NCBI GenBank assembly: GCA_905182985.1
Contig: CAJJDN010000159.1
Location: forward strand, 47,955 to 111,954
Direction of reading: 5' to 3'
DNA length: 64,000 bases
Source of the DNA: Paramecium sonneborni
Lineage: Eukaryota > Ciliophora > Oligohymenophorea > Peniculida > Parameciidae
Shown here: in pieces, positions 37,796 through 50,574 of the stretch
How the letters are laid out: each line of letters begins with the position of its first letter
Position numbering within the stretch: position 1 is the stretch's first letter
Made by a program: the position numbers and the translations under genes
The notes under the pieces: model-generated
Databases searched by the model: none
What the model saw: only the letters and a program-made list of their open reading frames with translations
What the model was told of the DNA's origin: nothing

Positions 37796-39769
37796 TTTAT
37801 TATTTAAATAATGTGCAATTTTTTAATTATTTATAAAGTATAAGCGCATAGTTCAAACTTATCATTTTGATTTTTGGAATCAAATTTATTATCATATATA
37901 TTTAGTTTTTAGTTTTAAGTATATAATAATTATTTGAGACTTCTTTAAATAACAAATTCAATAGATTCTACATATAATATAAATATTTATTATAAGTAGA
38001 TTGAGAGTATAATTTAATTTTAAATATTTAATGATTGAACTTAGTAAAAATAATATAAATCTTTTCGAGTTTAGCTCTTGATAATTTTTTGACAAAAGTT
38101 ATTTGATGATGTTTAAGTTTATCCAAGTAGCTCATTTATATTGAATTAATTATTTGACATTTATTAAGAACTATTTATGGGTTTAATAAGAACAGTTAAT
38201 TTTTTTTGAGTATAAAACTTATAATTATGCATGGATATAATTAATCAATTTGAATAGTTAAATGATATATCATTCTATATGAGATTTATTTCTAGCAGTA
38301 GATTCAAAACATATTATAATGAGTTAATAAATTTTGTCTTTAAGTGAATGGTTGTTCAATTTAATTATATAATTAGAAATGGAAGTCACTTGTATTATTA
38401 TAAGAAATCTAGATACTTGGGCTATTCATTAAATTAATTATTATGTAATAATCAATTTTATGGAATTATATCTACTAATTTGGCTCGTTGATCATATACC
38501 TAATCATTCTGTTCATTTCTTGATTCTTATCTAAAGCACATTTTGAACATCTCTAAGAAATTTATTTAGTACGGACTTGATTAATGATTCATTATTTCAT
38601 CATTTTTACGCTACATTTGAATCTTAAAGAAGATAATAATGTATCTTTATAGTTTCTTTTTAAAAAATCATTTAAAACTTATCTTTAAAATTATGATCAA
38701 ACTTCTTTTAATTTCTAAAACTTTGGGAAAACTAATAATTTTTCAAATTTTTCTCGATTTTTAATTTGCTATACTCCAATCAAAATAGCTTACAATAAAT
38801 AAAACATAATTATTTTCTATTTATAATCCAAATAATAACTCCTTTTCAATAATTTATCTACAGGAATATCACAAATACTCTATAATAGTAAATTGATCCG
38901 AATTCTTTCTATATTAATACTGCCATTTAAATCAAGTCGATTATATAAATATTTATTTTTGAGATTTCCATTTTAAGGTTTAAAACCGTTACAATAGAAG
39001 ATGAATATCAATTAAATGATAATAAGAAATCTTACTTTAATCTATTTTCTTTATTAGCATTAATGCCTATTTATCTTTATTAAACATAGTTTTATTCCTT
39101 TGTAATAAGAATAGTAAACGCGTTAAATATATAATAATTTTATACATTACCTAAAATATTGCAAAGTATTACATTAAAAATTATTTTTTAAATTTATTAA
39201 ATAATTATTTTGATAATTTATGAAGGTTTTTTCTATTGAATTTCAAGATACTTTAGAAAAGAATATAATACAAAATAATAAATCAAGCAAAGATGATCTT
39301 ATTAATAAAACATATTTAATAAGTAATAAATCCAATACCCAACATAATTATAATTGTTCCTTTCTTTGTCTTTTATAAAAATGATTATAAATCTGATGAT
39401 ATGTAATGTAAATTTTATCAGTAACAAAAATGTCCAATACATAAAAATAGAATTGGAATTCTGAATTATATATAAAGAATAAAAGTAACAAAGTCATGTG
39501 ATAATAACAATTTAAAGAGCCAAATTGCTATTTATAAATTGAAAGATGAATCATTGTATATTCGCTTAGTTTTAATACTGAACTCTGAATTGTTTCTCGT
39601 TTGGACTTAAATTCTGAAATTATTATTAATTCATTAGGATTACATCAAATTCAAATTATTTTCTTTAAGCAAGAGACTTAAATTTTATGAGGTACATAAA
39701 AAATATATTATAAAAAATTCTAAATTCATATATCGTTATTAATTTTTGAATTTCAAATAATAAAAATAT
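37796..39769. other. Two kilobases without a supported gene
   Basis: Mostly A/T-rich. An ATG at about 39220 opens 50 codons (MKVFSIEFQDTLEKN) to a TGA. A frame from about 39375 is open into the zinc-finger gene and begins FYKNDYKSDDMQCKFYQQQKC, but most of it is low-complexity. Either could be relic sequence. Confidence 0.4.
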
Positions 39770-40069
39770 ATGAATAGTTCTCCCTACATAGTTAAAAGAA
39801 AACAAAGAGTTGGTGATTGGATTTGTGGTGTATGTAAAAACTTAAACTTCTCATTTCGAAATTAATGTATATTGAATAAAAATAGACAAGGCAATCGATG
39901 TAATAAGTTGCCGCATAAGAAATGTTCCAAACAATAATTTCGAGGTTTTCGAACTTTGGTTCTCATCCATTATGAAGAACCAATAGAGAGTGTTGATGAA
40001 TTATTAGAAAACCAAATAGATCCAATCGTTAAATCAAGCCTTTTGGTGTTGGATTTGGATCAATTTTGA
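39770..40069 (+). CDS. Small RanBP2-type zinc finger protein
   Basis: 99 residues, no intron. Residues 14-37 read GDWICGVCKNLNFSFRNQCILNKN, cited as GDWICGVCKNLNFSFRNQC: the W-x-C-x2-C-x3-N-x6-C pattern of a RanBP2 zinc finger, which binds single-stranded RNA or ubiquitin in known proteins. The fourth ligand, normally Cys three residues after the third, is Asn here, though further Cys follow (NRCNK, KKCSK) and could substitute. A C-terminal acidic segment ends LLVLDLDQF. The frame is open for about 130 codons upstream, so an earlier start or exon is possible; I chose the ATG just before the finger because upstream composition is spacer-like. Confidence 0.65.
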
Positions 40070-40142
40070 ATTTACAATTTTTTTGTATTTTTTTTCTGCT
40101 TTGATTGAGAGTATAATTATATAATAAATTTATTTAAGAAAT

Positions 40143-40772
40143 ATGAGTGATTTAAGACTGTTGCATTAAAATAAAAGTTTACATCATTTTTAGAACACTT
40201 TTTTCAAATAAGAATAATCTCCTAGTAAATCACATCGTAAATAACTCGAATAACATGGATCACCTAATAATTTATCAACTTCTCTTTCTATTTCAAAGAC
40301 ACTTATAAATAAACCTCAATCAGAAACTTCTTATTTATACTATCTTTTACAACAAATTAGACATTTGGAACAAACGATAGAAGAATTAAAATAAGAGAAT
40401 CAATTATTAAAATCTCAATAGAAGATCGGATTTTTGGTATTGATTAATTTGATAAAAACTTAGGATTTACAATTTTAGCATAAATAAATGAATAAGTATC
40501 ATAATTTGTTGAAGTCTGTTCAATAAGTCAAATTGGATAATATTAAATTAAGAAAAAGCATAGAATAAATGAATTTGATGATGAAAATACATTTGAAACC
40601 TGTAAATGAAATGTTTTTAAAATTGATTCCTCAAGAGAATAATTATATTGAATCATTTAATCATGTATAAAATGATTCAATAAATGAATCGAAATAAAAT
40701 TTAAAAATACATGCTAATATTAATAAATATTAAAAATGTAAAACTGAATCTCAAATTAAAGATTAGAAATGA
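40143..40772 (+). CDS. Coiled-coil protein (209 aa), unidentified
   Basis: Intact intronless frame from ATG to TGA. The first 60 residues are polar, with Ser, His, Gln and SPSK/SPNN motifs. Residues about 75-165 form a coiled coil: LLQQIRHLEQTIEELKQENQLL is a clear heptad run, followed by KSVQQVKLDNIKLRKSIEQM. The tail is Asn/Lys-rich. It probably homo- or hetero-oligomerises through the coil; no family or function is recognised. It begins 74 bp after the zinc-finger gene on the same strand and ends 128 bp before the DHHC gene. Confidence 0.8.
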
Positions 40773-40899
40773 GTATATATATAACATTTAAATAATATTG
40801 AACTTTTGTTTATACTAGAATCAAGTAAATCCTATACGATTTTGAGACTTGTAGAGTTAAGATGATATATTTGAAGACTTAGAGATTTAATTAGTAAGA

Positions 40900-42323
40900 A
40901 TGATAATATTAACGAATTAATATAATTATAAAGATAAATATAATTATTAAAGTGGATTTATGGTTAAATTAGGTATAATTTAATTGAATCTTTGAGCACC
41001 AATATTGTATGGATTTATGCAAATATATTCGTTGAGTATTTTAAGTATAATAGATGATGGTTTATTTGAGAAATCAAATATAGGAACATATTATTTGTAT
41101 TTGATGATAATTTTTACTTTAATATTTTATGGATTGACAGCATTTAAAGATGTAAATATTAATGATATGATAAGCCAGGATTTGTTACAATAAGTGATTA
41201 TTAATATACAGATAGTTCGAATCCATATTAAAAGAAGAAATAATAATTTCATGTACTTCCAGGCAATTCTCAATTTAGAACAAAAGAATAAGTAGTAGAA
41301 GAACATATTGATTTAAAAGTGGATAATTAAGTAAAAGAGAAACCAAAGTATATGATATGCATAATTATAGGAATAAAGATGAATTTGAAATGGAATGCGA
41401 GGCATCAATTGATGAATAAAACCTTCCTGATACTGATATACATAATATAGAAAATAATGTTAAATCTTATGAGAAAACACCTGAAAAATGTAAAACTCCT
41501 TCAAAAATGATTTCATAAATGTAAAGTCCTCATTAAAATAATGCAACTTCATAAGTACTTTCTTAAGGTAGTACTAAACCTGACATAAATAATAATAATA
41601 ATAATAATAATACTCCAAATACATAACCTGAACCTCAATTTCATTTTTAATAAGAAATCAATATTGAATAAGGAGAACATTAATAATCTCCTAAATCTGC
41701 TAACAATGAGAAGAATATAGATTAAAGTGTGCATCATGGAAATAGTATGTTTATAGAAAAGAGATATTGTCCCATTTGTAATCAAGATTAAATCATTCGT
41801 TCTAAACATTGTCGAAAATGTAATAGATGTATTGCATTATATGATCATCATTGTCCATGGGTATAACAATATATATAAATATATTTAAGACTAGTAATTG
41901 TATAGGAGAAAGAAATAGATGTGTTTTTTATTGGTTTCTCTTTTTCTAAATCTAAGAAATTGCTTATGTTATGAATGAGGTAAATATATACATATATTAC
42001 TTAAGGCTTTACCACACCTAGATTTCTCTAAATATAATTCATTATTTTCTGTTTTAGTCATTATAACTCTACTTCTATTAATATCTATGGGACTGATGGT
42101 TCTTAGTTTATTTCTTTTTCACTCTTTGTTGACTTTCAAAAATATGACTACTTGGGAATATAAGAGTTGGAAAAGGATCTCATATCTTAAAGATTTTCCA
42201 TAATAATTGGGATCACCTTTCAGTAGTGGATGGAAATAAAATCTTCGATAATATTGTCGCTTTTCTGTACCTAAATTGACTAATTGGGAATATAGTAATT
42301 AAAATCTGAATTTTATCAAATGA
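40900..42323 (+). CDS. DHHC-type protein S-palmitoyltransferase (432 aa)
   Basis: Five introns: 40973-40996, 41152-41174, 41348-41370, 41861-41889 and 41980-42005 (23-29 nt), all checked by frame sum. After removal every family motif appears: two N-terminal TM helices, KDPGFV (the DPG motif), the Cys-rich domain CPICNQDQIIRSKHCRKCNRC then DHHCPW (catalytic Cys), NCIGERNRCVFYWFLF, a third and fourth TM pair (SLFSVLVIITLLLLISMGLMV), and the TTxE-type motif MTTWEYKSW. A 160-residue insertion before the Cys-rich domain is low-complexity, with an eight-Asn run written as AAT repeats. The enzyme attaches palmitate to Cys of substrate proteins at membranes. The exact start is the first in-frame ATG and could lie in an unseen upstream exon. 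Confidence 0.93.
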
Positions 42324-42988
42324 ATTATTAATCAATTAATTTAATATTCTAATAACAAATTTTATACACTCTCTATTTTTATTATATTTTATTAGCAACA
42401 TTATCCTCTAGTTATTTATTCAATTCTTAACAATAAGTATTATAAATTGTATCAAATTGAAAAATATAATTCAATCTTATTAATTAATCTGAAATTATTT
42501 TAATGGATAATAGAAAATCTAAATATTTTCTTAGAAATACAAAATTCTGTTGAAAATCAAATTTAATAAAATCTTATTTATCATAAAACATTTCATAATA
42601 ATCCTTAGGATAATCAAACAAAAAAGTTTGAAAGTTGCAATCAAATTTTAATTTGACAAAAAAGAAATCAATCAACTTAAATTATACTAAAAAATCTTAT
42701 TTCAAAAATTTGTTAGTTCATAATTAAAATTTAAAGAAAATTCTAATTAGAAAACATCATAATTAAGTATTAAAATAAAAGAGATTAAGATTAAAGAATA
42801 TAAATAGAGAGGAGGAATTTAAAATTAAATTTTTGTAATATAGCACTGAAATTAAAATATTGAAAGAGATTTAGTAGGTTTGACAGACTTGTAATTATAA
42901 TCTATTTAAATTGTGAATTGTATAATTGATCAGAAATTGAATAATTATAAGAGTTATAATACAATTTATATTAATTATTATTATTATA
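42324..42988 (+). other. Coding-like sequence upstream of the SNARE, frame broken
   Basis: Two stretches look translated: HYPLVIYSILNNKYYKLY through IENLNIFLEIQNSVENQ and NNPQDNQTKKFESC in one frame, then, one base later, FDKKEINQLKLYQKILFQKF in another. No intron of ciliate type joins them, and no ATG precedes them. They may be the N-terminal (Habc-like) part of the SNARE gene with a sequence error, or a relic. Confidence 0.35.
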
Positions 42989-43333
42989 ATGGAATAGCAC
43001 AAACATATTTTGAATGAATAAGATGATCATCTTAATGAGATAGCAGATATTGCTAATAGATTACATAGTCATGCATAAAATATAAATGTTGTAATTGATC
43101 AATAAGGAAAGTAAGTTCAACTATTATAAAATATAGATAAATAAGTTAATTAGATGTAGAGATGGATAAAACTTAGAAGAAGATGAATTTTGTATAAAAA
43201 AAGTTAGGTGATTTATTAAAAACAAATGGTATAAATAGACAATTATAAAATGTTAGATTAGAGTTAGATTTGTACAATTCTAATTCTATTTGGGACGCTT
43301 TGTGGATTAATTTTTTTATTGATCTATACCTGA
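42989..43333 (+). CDS. Qc-type t-SNARE with C-terminal membrane anchor
   Basis: Introns 43111-43136 (26 nt) and 43229-43256 (28 nt) removed give 96 residues. The protein is a SNARE motif followed by a tail anchor: QDDHLNEIADIANRLHSHAQNI, VVIDQQGKQISQLDVEMDKTQ (Gln zero layer in DQQ) and KMNFVQKKLGDLLK, as in syntaxin-8/SYP5-type Qc SNAREs, then ICTILILFGTLCGLIFLLIYT at the very end. Both introns were located because they restore the heptads and the anchor. SNAREs of this class fuse endosomal or Golgi vesicles. Full-length relatives have an N-terminal domain, absent in this model; the coding-like stretch just upstream may supply it. Convergent with the AGC kinase gene. Confidence 0.85.
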
Positions 43334-43472
43334 TTATGAATAAAATATAGATAAAATATATAATATATTGATTGCATCTTTCGATTAATGATCGATAAAT
43401 GTTTTTTCTAGACAAATAAATTATGTTTTTTTATTTTTGAAAAATGAATAATGAAAATATAAATATTTATTA

Positions 43473-44725
<1,253 letters not shown>

Positions 44726-44810
44726 ATCCCATAATAATCTCTATATATATATTTATATATGTATATATTTAAATAATATCATATGATTAAATAATGGAAA
44801 TAGATATTAT

Positions 44811-45532
44811 TCATAATTCTTTCAATTATTGGAATATCAGTTTGATTTGATTTGGATTCTATTATATAAGATCGTTGAGTAAGATAAGATTGTCATTTGA
44901 TTCAATCTTTTATTTAAGCTCATTAATTAATAATTAATTGATACCTTAAAAGCTTCCTTTACTCAATGAAAATATAATAAAATAATATATACAGTAGAAG
45001 TATTAGGGTTTCCAAAAAGGAGAGGATTGAATCATGAATTATTTATGTAAATCTTATAATTAAAATGAATCTCCAATCTATGATAGATATTAATTAGAAT
45101 ACACAATCATTTTTGATTTTATCAATCTCTTCATTTACAATATAACGATATTGTTCATCTTAATCTCTGATTAAATAGTGATCACCAATTTATCCTATAA
45201 GATAAATGAAATCTTAAAAAGATTAAGTGCTCATGATTTTGACAACTTTAATTTTTTCTTCTGTTACACTATCTTGTGATTTATTTTCTGCCTTTAATTA
45301 TTAAGGTCTTCCTTTTCTTCCCTTAATAGATTCTGATGATGGTCTTTTAGTGCCACTCTATTATAAATTGAATTATTGATACAGGTGTAACTCCAAGATG
45401 TTTATTCTTGATATGAGTATACAATGCAGCATTTGTTCCATATTTCTTTCTACACAATGAATCACCACAAATATACTCTTTAACTCTTCTTCTGACTTCA
45501 GAATCACTTGAAGATTATGAAGTTGTTATCAT
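44811..45532 (-). CDS. C2H2 zinc finger protein (204 aa)
   Basis: Four introns (45358-45382, 45078-45102, 44962-44992, 44919-44944; 25, 25, 31 and 26 nt) give one frame. Residues about 18-44 read EYICGDSLCRKKYGTNAALYTHIKNKHLG, cited in parts as C-x4-C-x12-H-x4-H: a single C2H2 finger near the N-terminus. A basic stretch GRKGRP, an AT-hook-like core, follows at the first junction. The C-terminal half is acidic/aromatic, then helical (LILLNDLIQQNPNQIKL). It is probably a nuclear DNA-binding protein. Genes of the kinase/C2H2/MORN trio are all on the minus strand, 85-115 bp apart. Confidence 0.85.
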
Positions 45533-45647
45533 TTATATTCAGAATTATAATTAATATATAATAATCAAGATTTTTCAATTAAATTCAATATTCATTATTA
45601 TTAACATGATGTTTAATGAAATAGCCATTATAAAATAACATACAAAT

Positions 45648-46613
45648 TCACTAATCCTCATCTATCCATTTAGTTCTCTTACCTTCAATCCACATTCCTC
45701 TTCTTCTCTTTCCATTCGCTGGAACATACACTCCTTCTCCATGTTATTTACCATTCTCCCATAATCCTTCATATGATCTTCCATCCGGCCATTCAAATAT
45801 ACCATATCCTTATTTCTTATCCTCTTTGTACTAAACTTTATCATATTAATTACATTCCCTGTATACTTTCTACCATCTGACCATACAAATTTACCTTATC
45901 CATCCATCTTATTATGTTTCCATTCTCCTTCATAAATTCTACCATCTGCCCATTTATATACACCTTATCCATGTATATCATTCTAACTGAAATCTCCTTA
46001 GTATCTATATATTCATTTATATATTATTATACTCTGAACCATCCATCCATTTAAACATCCCTTTACCATCTTTCTTACCTTATTTATATTCTCCATCATA
46101 TATTGCTCCATCTGGCCATTTCTCTATCCCCTTACCATCCTATTTATCTTCTCTCCACTCCCCTTTATAAACTGCTCCATCCAAATGAAAATACTCTCCA
46201 TATCCACTTGATTTATCTCCATTCCATTCTCCCTAATATAAATCACCATCTGCATGAATTAATCTACCAAAACCAAATGCCTAACCATCTAACCATGTTC
46301 TATCTCTATATTTCATATCTATTACCCTTCATATATTGAACCATCTTTCCAAATCTAAACACCTCTTCCACATCTCTAATTATCTCTCATCTCTCCACTA
46401 TACATTGATCCATTATCCAATACTACATCCTTCTTATTACTTAATTCTTATGAATCAATTATTTATTAAATAACTTCAATACTCATTCATTATTGTACCA
46501 TCATTTATTTTATGTTCAAACTATCCAAATTTCCTCATTGTTTGCAACACTAACTCATTTGTAATTTTCTGTTCCATCTCTGTCCAATAAGAACTCTTTG
46601 CAGATTCACTCAT
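45648..46613 (-). CDS. MORN-repeat protein (289 aa)
   Basis: Four introns (46474-46498, 46306-46325, 46005-46032, 45831-45853; 25, 20, 28 and 23 nt) removed. After a 65-residue N-terminal segment the protein is nine or ten MORN repeats in tandem: MYSGEM, IYEGD, LYQGEW, VYKGEW, IYDGEY, EYQGDF, IYEGEW, KYTGNY and SYEGLW, each followed by a G.G.....DG motif. Each intron removal restores a repeat boundary. MORN proteins bind membranes or organise cortical and ciliary structures; the specific role is not predictable. Because repeats are similar, small assembly errors could go unseen, but the frame sum is exact. Confidence 0.92.
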
Positions 46614-47356
46614 TTCAATTATAATTTATATTTTTATTTCTAAATACAACCGTATCTCATTTTACAATATAACCTTATCCAATCTTCACTCACCCATCTA
46701 TTCTTAATAAAAATCTTATCATTTCTATCCCTCTCTCACAATTCCTCCAACACACCAATATTAAAATTATCATATCTTCTTCAATTTAAACACTTCTTAT
46801 TTCTAAGCTTTTATTCAATTGAAATCAATTTATACTTTTTTATATTCAATTTATAATACTATTATATATATTATACATTATCCAGAATTTACAACTTCTA
46901 CTTTACACATTGTGTATAATAACCTAATTGTTAGAATAAAATACATTAAGATAGAAGAACAAATTTGCATATTTTTTCTTCATAAAAAAAGTCAATCCAA
47001 AGAAATGAAAAAAAAATGAAAACCTATTTTTATCTTTCATTAAAGAAATGAGTAGAGTAAAATTAGTTAATAAATAGTGACAAAAATAATAGATATATAA
47101 AATCATTATTGGAACACATTATACCATCCTATAAATAAATCAGTTTTTTTAAAATTAATTTATTGAATCTTGCAAGACTATAATTATATTGATCATTTTT
47201 TATTATAATTATGATAAAAAATGAAATATATATCAAATGAGTAGAAAAAATGAATATATGAAGAGAATTATTTCATTAATTTAATAAAAAAAAAGATACA
47301 TTAAAATTAAAATAAAAAAATAAATAATTCTATTAATAAGGGCAGGCCTTCTAAAA
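46614..47356. other. Intergenic spacer, very A/T-rich
   Basis: No supported gene. Poly-A/T runs dominate 46960-47340. It should contain the promoter of the MORN gene. Confidence 0.5.
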
Positions 47357-48060
47357 ATAGAAGGAGGAGTAGTAAGTTTTTAAGTATTGAGATGGAACAA
47401 TAACTTAATGGATACTTGCCTTTATCATTTAAAATATCTATATTAGCTTCATTCGAGATAAAAAAGACTGATTAAGACAATATTATTAGTATTGAATGCA
47501 TTAAGTGTAGGAGTAAAACCTGCTTAACGAGGCATATTAATAGAAAGTTTCGGAATGTTAAACTTTACGATTAAGCAGCATGATAGAAAGGACAAAACAT
47601 ATTAGTATCATAACAATTTATATCTTATGGTTTAAGAGTTTTATTTATTATAATCTCAATTATTGACTGAGGCACCTTAACTTTTGAATAATTTATTTGC
47701 ATTCCTTTTTATAATTATTGTTTGAAATTTCCAGCACTTTATGCAATAGCTTATTTTAGACTCTAGTAAAATTTTTGGTATCAATTCCATTATAATTATT
47801 CGATTTCATTCTACTATGAATTATAAAGAATTTTGAATCATTTTCTTTTTCTTAATATTTCTTTTATTATCTTTTTTCTTTCTCATTAAGATATCTCTTT
47901 TTTGAGATATATACTTTAATGCTCTATTAATTTTATTTATAGCAATCAATTCTACCTTAGAAGTTAGCCAATTTGATTTAACTTCTTCTTCTTCAATTCT
48001 CTAAAAATTAATGGCTTGCATATATTCAGATTTTCTTCGGTCAACCAGTATAGTAATTTA
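47357..48060. pseudogene. Two overlapping coding-like remnants, unresolved
   Basis: On the plus strand one frame from 47357 to about 47735 has ordinary protein composition, e.g. KTILLVLNALSVGVKPAQRG and ILIESFGMLNFTIKQHDRKD, ending at TGA, with possible continuation FEISSTLCNSLFQ in another frame. On the minus strand at about 47840-48060 a frame reads SEYMQAINFQRIEEEEVKSN and SKVELIAINKINRALKYIS. Neither has a clear start or family. I take both as gene fragments. Confidence 0.35.
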
Positions 48061-48167
48061 CAAAATTTTATTTATTTTATTCATATTCTTTTTTTAAAAC
48101 TTTTAATTTGTATTAATTAAATAAATAGCTGGATTTATAAAATATTCTTATTATTAAGGAGTTAATC

Positions 48168-50574
48168 GTAATTTTGAACACAAATGAATTTTTCTGATTT
48201 AAATTTATCAAAGTTAATTGTTTCCCTTTATATTTAGAAGGGAAAATAGGTTTATGAATTTCATTTTTAAATCCTAACTTTTAATCCTTTCTCTCATTTT
48301 TCTATTGAAAATATAAAAAAATTTAGTTACTTTTCTTCTAATTACATTCATCATAATCTACTTAATTACTTATATTCTTTATAATATGGATAAATTATAT
48401 TTTTCTGAATCTTATTTAATGATAGTTTTGTCTACTTATCCTTTATTTCTCTTAAGATATTACACATCATAATTTATAATTGATTTATTGAATTTTTGTT
48501 TTTCTTATTTCTCTTAATTTTTTAGTTTCTCTATTTTTAATAAATTAAATTTCATTCCTTTCTTTTAAAAATCTTGTCTAGATTAATTTACTTATTTTTA
48601 AATATCAAAATGACTTCAATTATGATAATGTTTGTGTTATATTTGTATATGCAGATGAATTAATTGCTGTATTAATTTAAGTCTATACTAAACTGTTTGA
48701 TTTCTTAAATATTTTTTATATAGGATATCTTTATAATTATTTTTATATTGATTTTTTTTATTAAGAGAACTGTTTATTTTCTATTAGTATTATTGAATGT
48801 TTTTTAAATCTAAGAAAATATCATCATCTATTTTAATTAATATATATACTTTATATTTAAATATAAAAGAAATAAATGTAAATTCTTCATGTGGATGAGT
48901 TTAGTGATTTTTTATAAACAACACTCAATTTGAAAGCTGATTGTTATTTGACATCATTATTCAAATAATTTGGTCGATTCTTTAATATTGCTAAAAGAAT
49001 GATAGAGTTATTGATTGAATTAGATAAACATTTTGAATAAGAAAATAGATCACGTATTTTGATTAACAATGCAATTGGATTATTAAATCAATTTTTTATT
49101 GAACATGTATCGTTTATTTAATGGAGTTATTGTGAATAATTTATAAATTAGGGTAATGAAAGGATTACATAAATCAGAGCCAATATACATCCAATATTTC
49201 ATTAATTTGATTAAACTAAGATTAAGAAATCTTTATGTGAAGTGTTGTTACACATACAGGAGAAGAATACACAATTATAACAATAAATGACATTATTATC
49301 TAATGAAGTGAATCTTCATTAAATTATTTTAAAATAGAAGGAAGAACAATACAAAGTATCCAAATACAACNGTAATTTTGAACACAAATGAATTTTTCTG
49401 ATTTAAATTTATCAAAGTTAATTGTTTCCCTTTATATTTAGAAGGGAAAATAGGTTTATGAATTTCATTTTTAAATCCTAACTTTTAATCCTTTCTCTCA
49501 TTTTTCTATTGAAAATATAAAAAAATTTAGTTACTTTTCTTCTAATTACATTCATCATAATCTACTTAATTACTTATATTCTTTATAATATGGATAAATT
49601 ATATTTTTCTGAATCTTATTTAATGATAGTTTTGTCTACTTATCCTTTATTTCTCTTAAGATATTACACATCATAATTTATAATTGATTTATTGAATTTT
49701 TGTTTTTCTTATTTCTCTTAATTTTTTAGTTTCTCTATTTTTAATAAATTAAATTTCATTCCTTTCTTTTAAAAATCTTGTCTAGATTAATTTACTTATT
49801 TTTAAATATCAAAATGACTTCAATTATGATAATGTTTGTGTTATATTTGTATATGCAGATGAATTAATTGCTGTATTAATTTAAGTCTATACTAAACTGT
49901 TTGATTTCTTAAATATTTTTTATATAGGATATCTTTATAATTATTTTTATATTGATTTTTTTTATTAAGAGAACTGTTTATTTTCTATTAGTATTATTGA
50001 ATGTTTTTTAAATCTAAGAAAATATCATCATCTATTTTAATTAATATATATACTTTATATTTAAATATAAAAGAAATAAATGTAAATTCTTCATGTGGAT
50101 GAGTTTAGTGATTTTTTATAAACAACACTCAATTTGAAAGCTGATTGTTATTTGACATCATTATTCAAATAATTTGGTCGATTCTTTAATATTGCTAAAA
50201 GAATGATAGAGTTATTGATTGAATTAGATAAACATTTTGAATAAGAAAATAGATCACGTATTTTGATTAACAATGCAATTGGATTATTAAATCAATTTTT
50301 TATTGAACATGTATCGTTTATTTAATGGAGTTATTGTGAATAATTTATAAATTAGGGTAATGAAAGGATTACATAAATCAGAGCCAATATACATCCAATA
50401 TTTCATTAATTTGATTAAACTAAGATTAAGAAATCTTTATGTGAAGTGTTGTTACACATACAGGAGAAGAATACACAATTATAACAATAAATGACATTAT
50501 TATCTAATGAAGTGAATCTTCATTAAATTATTTTAAAATAGAAGGAAGAACAATACAAAGTATCCAAATACAAC
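48168..50574. repeat. Exact tandem duplication of 1,203 bp separated by one N
   Basis: 48168-49370 (beginning GTAATTTTGAACAC, ending CAAATACAAC) is repeated at 49372-50574 with no difference seen by line-by-line comparison. The single N at 49371 lies exactly between the copies. The first copy breaks off inside an intron of the gene encoded by the second. This is what an unmerged overlap between two contigs looks like, so the genome probably has one copy. Confidence 0.85.
48876..49370 (+). CDS. Truncated duplicate of the coiled-coil gene's 5' part
   Basis: Identical to the first 495 bp of the gene starting at 50080, from ATG through LHVDEFSDFLQTTLNLKADC to EEQYK and into the first intron, where the sequence ends at the N. 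It is not a separate gene if the duplication is an assembly artefact. Confidence 0.7.

Noticed and set aside
39220..39380. A 50-codon ORF starting MKVFSIEFQDTLEKN as a gene
   Set aside because: Too short, no motif, and surrounded by A/T-rich frames of similar openness.
41340..41375. A frameshift in the DHHC gene
   Set aside because: A normal 23-nt intron (41348-41370) explains the frame change and restores the reading frame.
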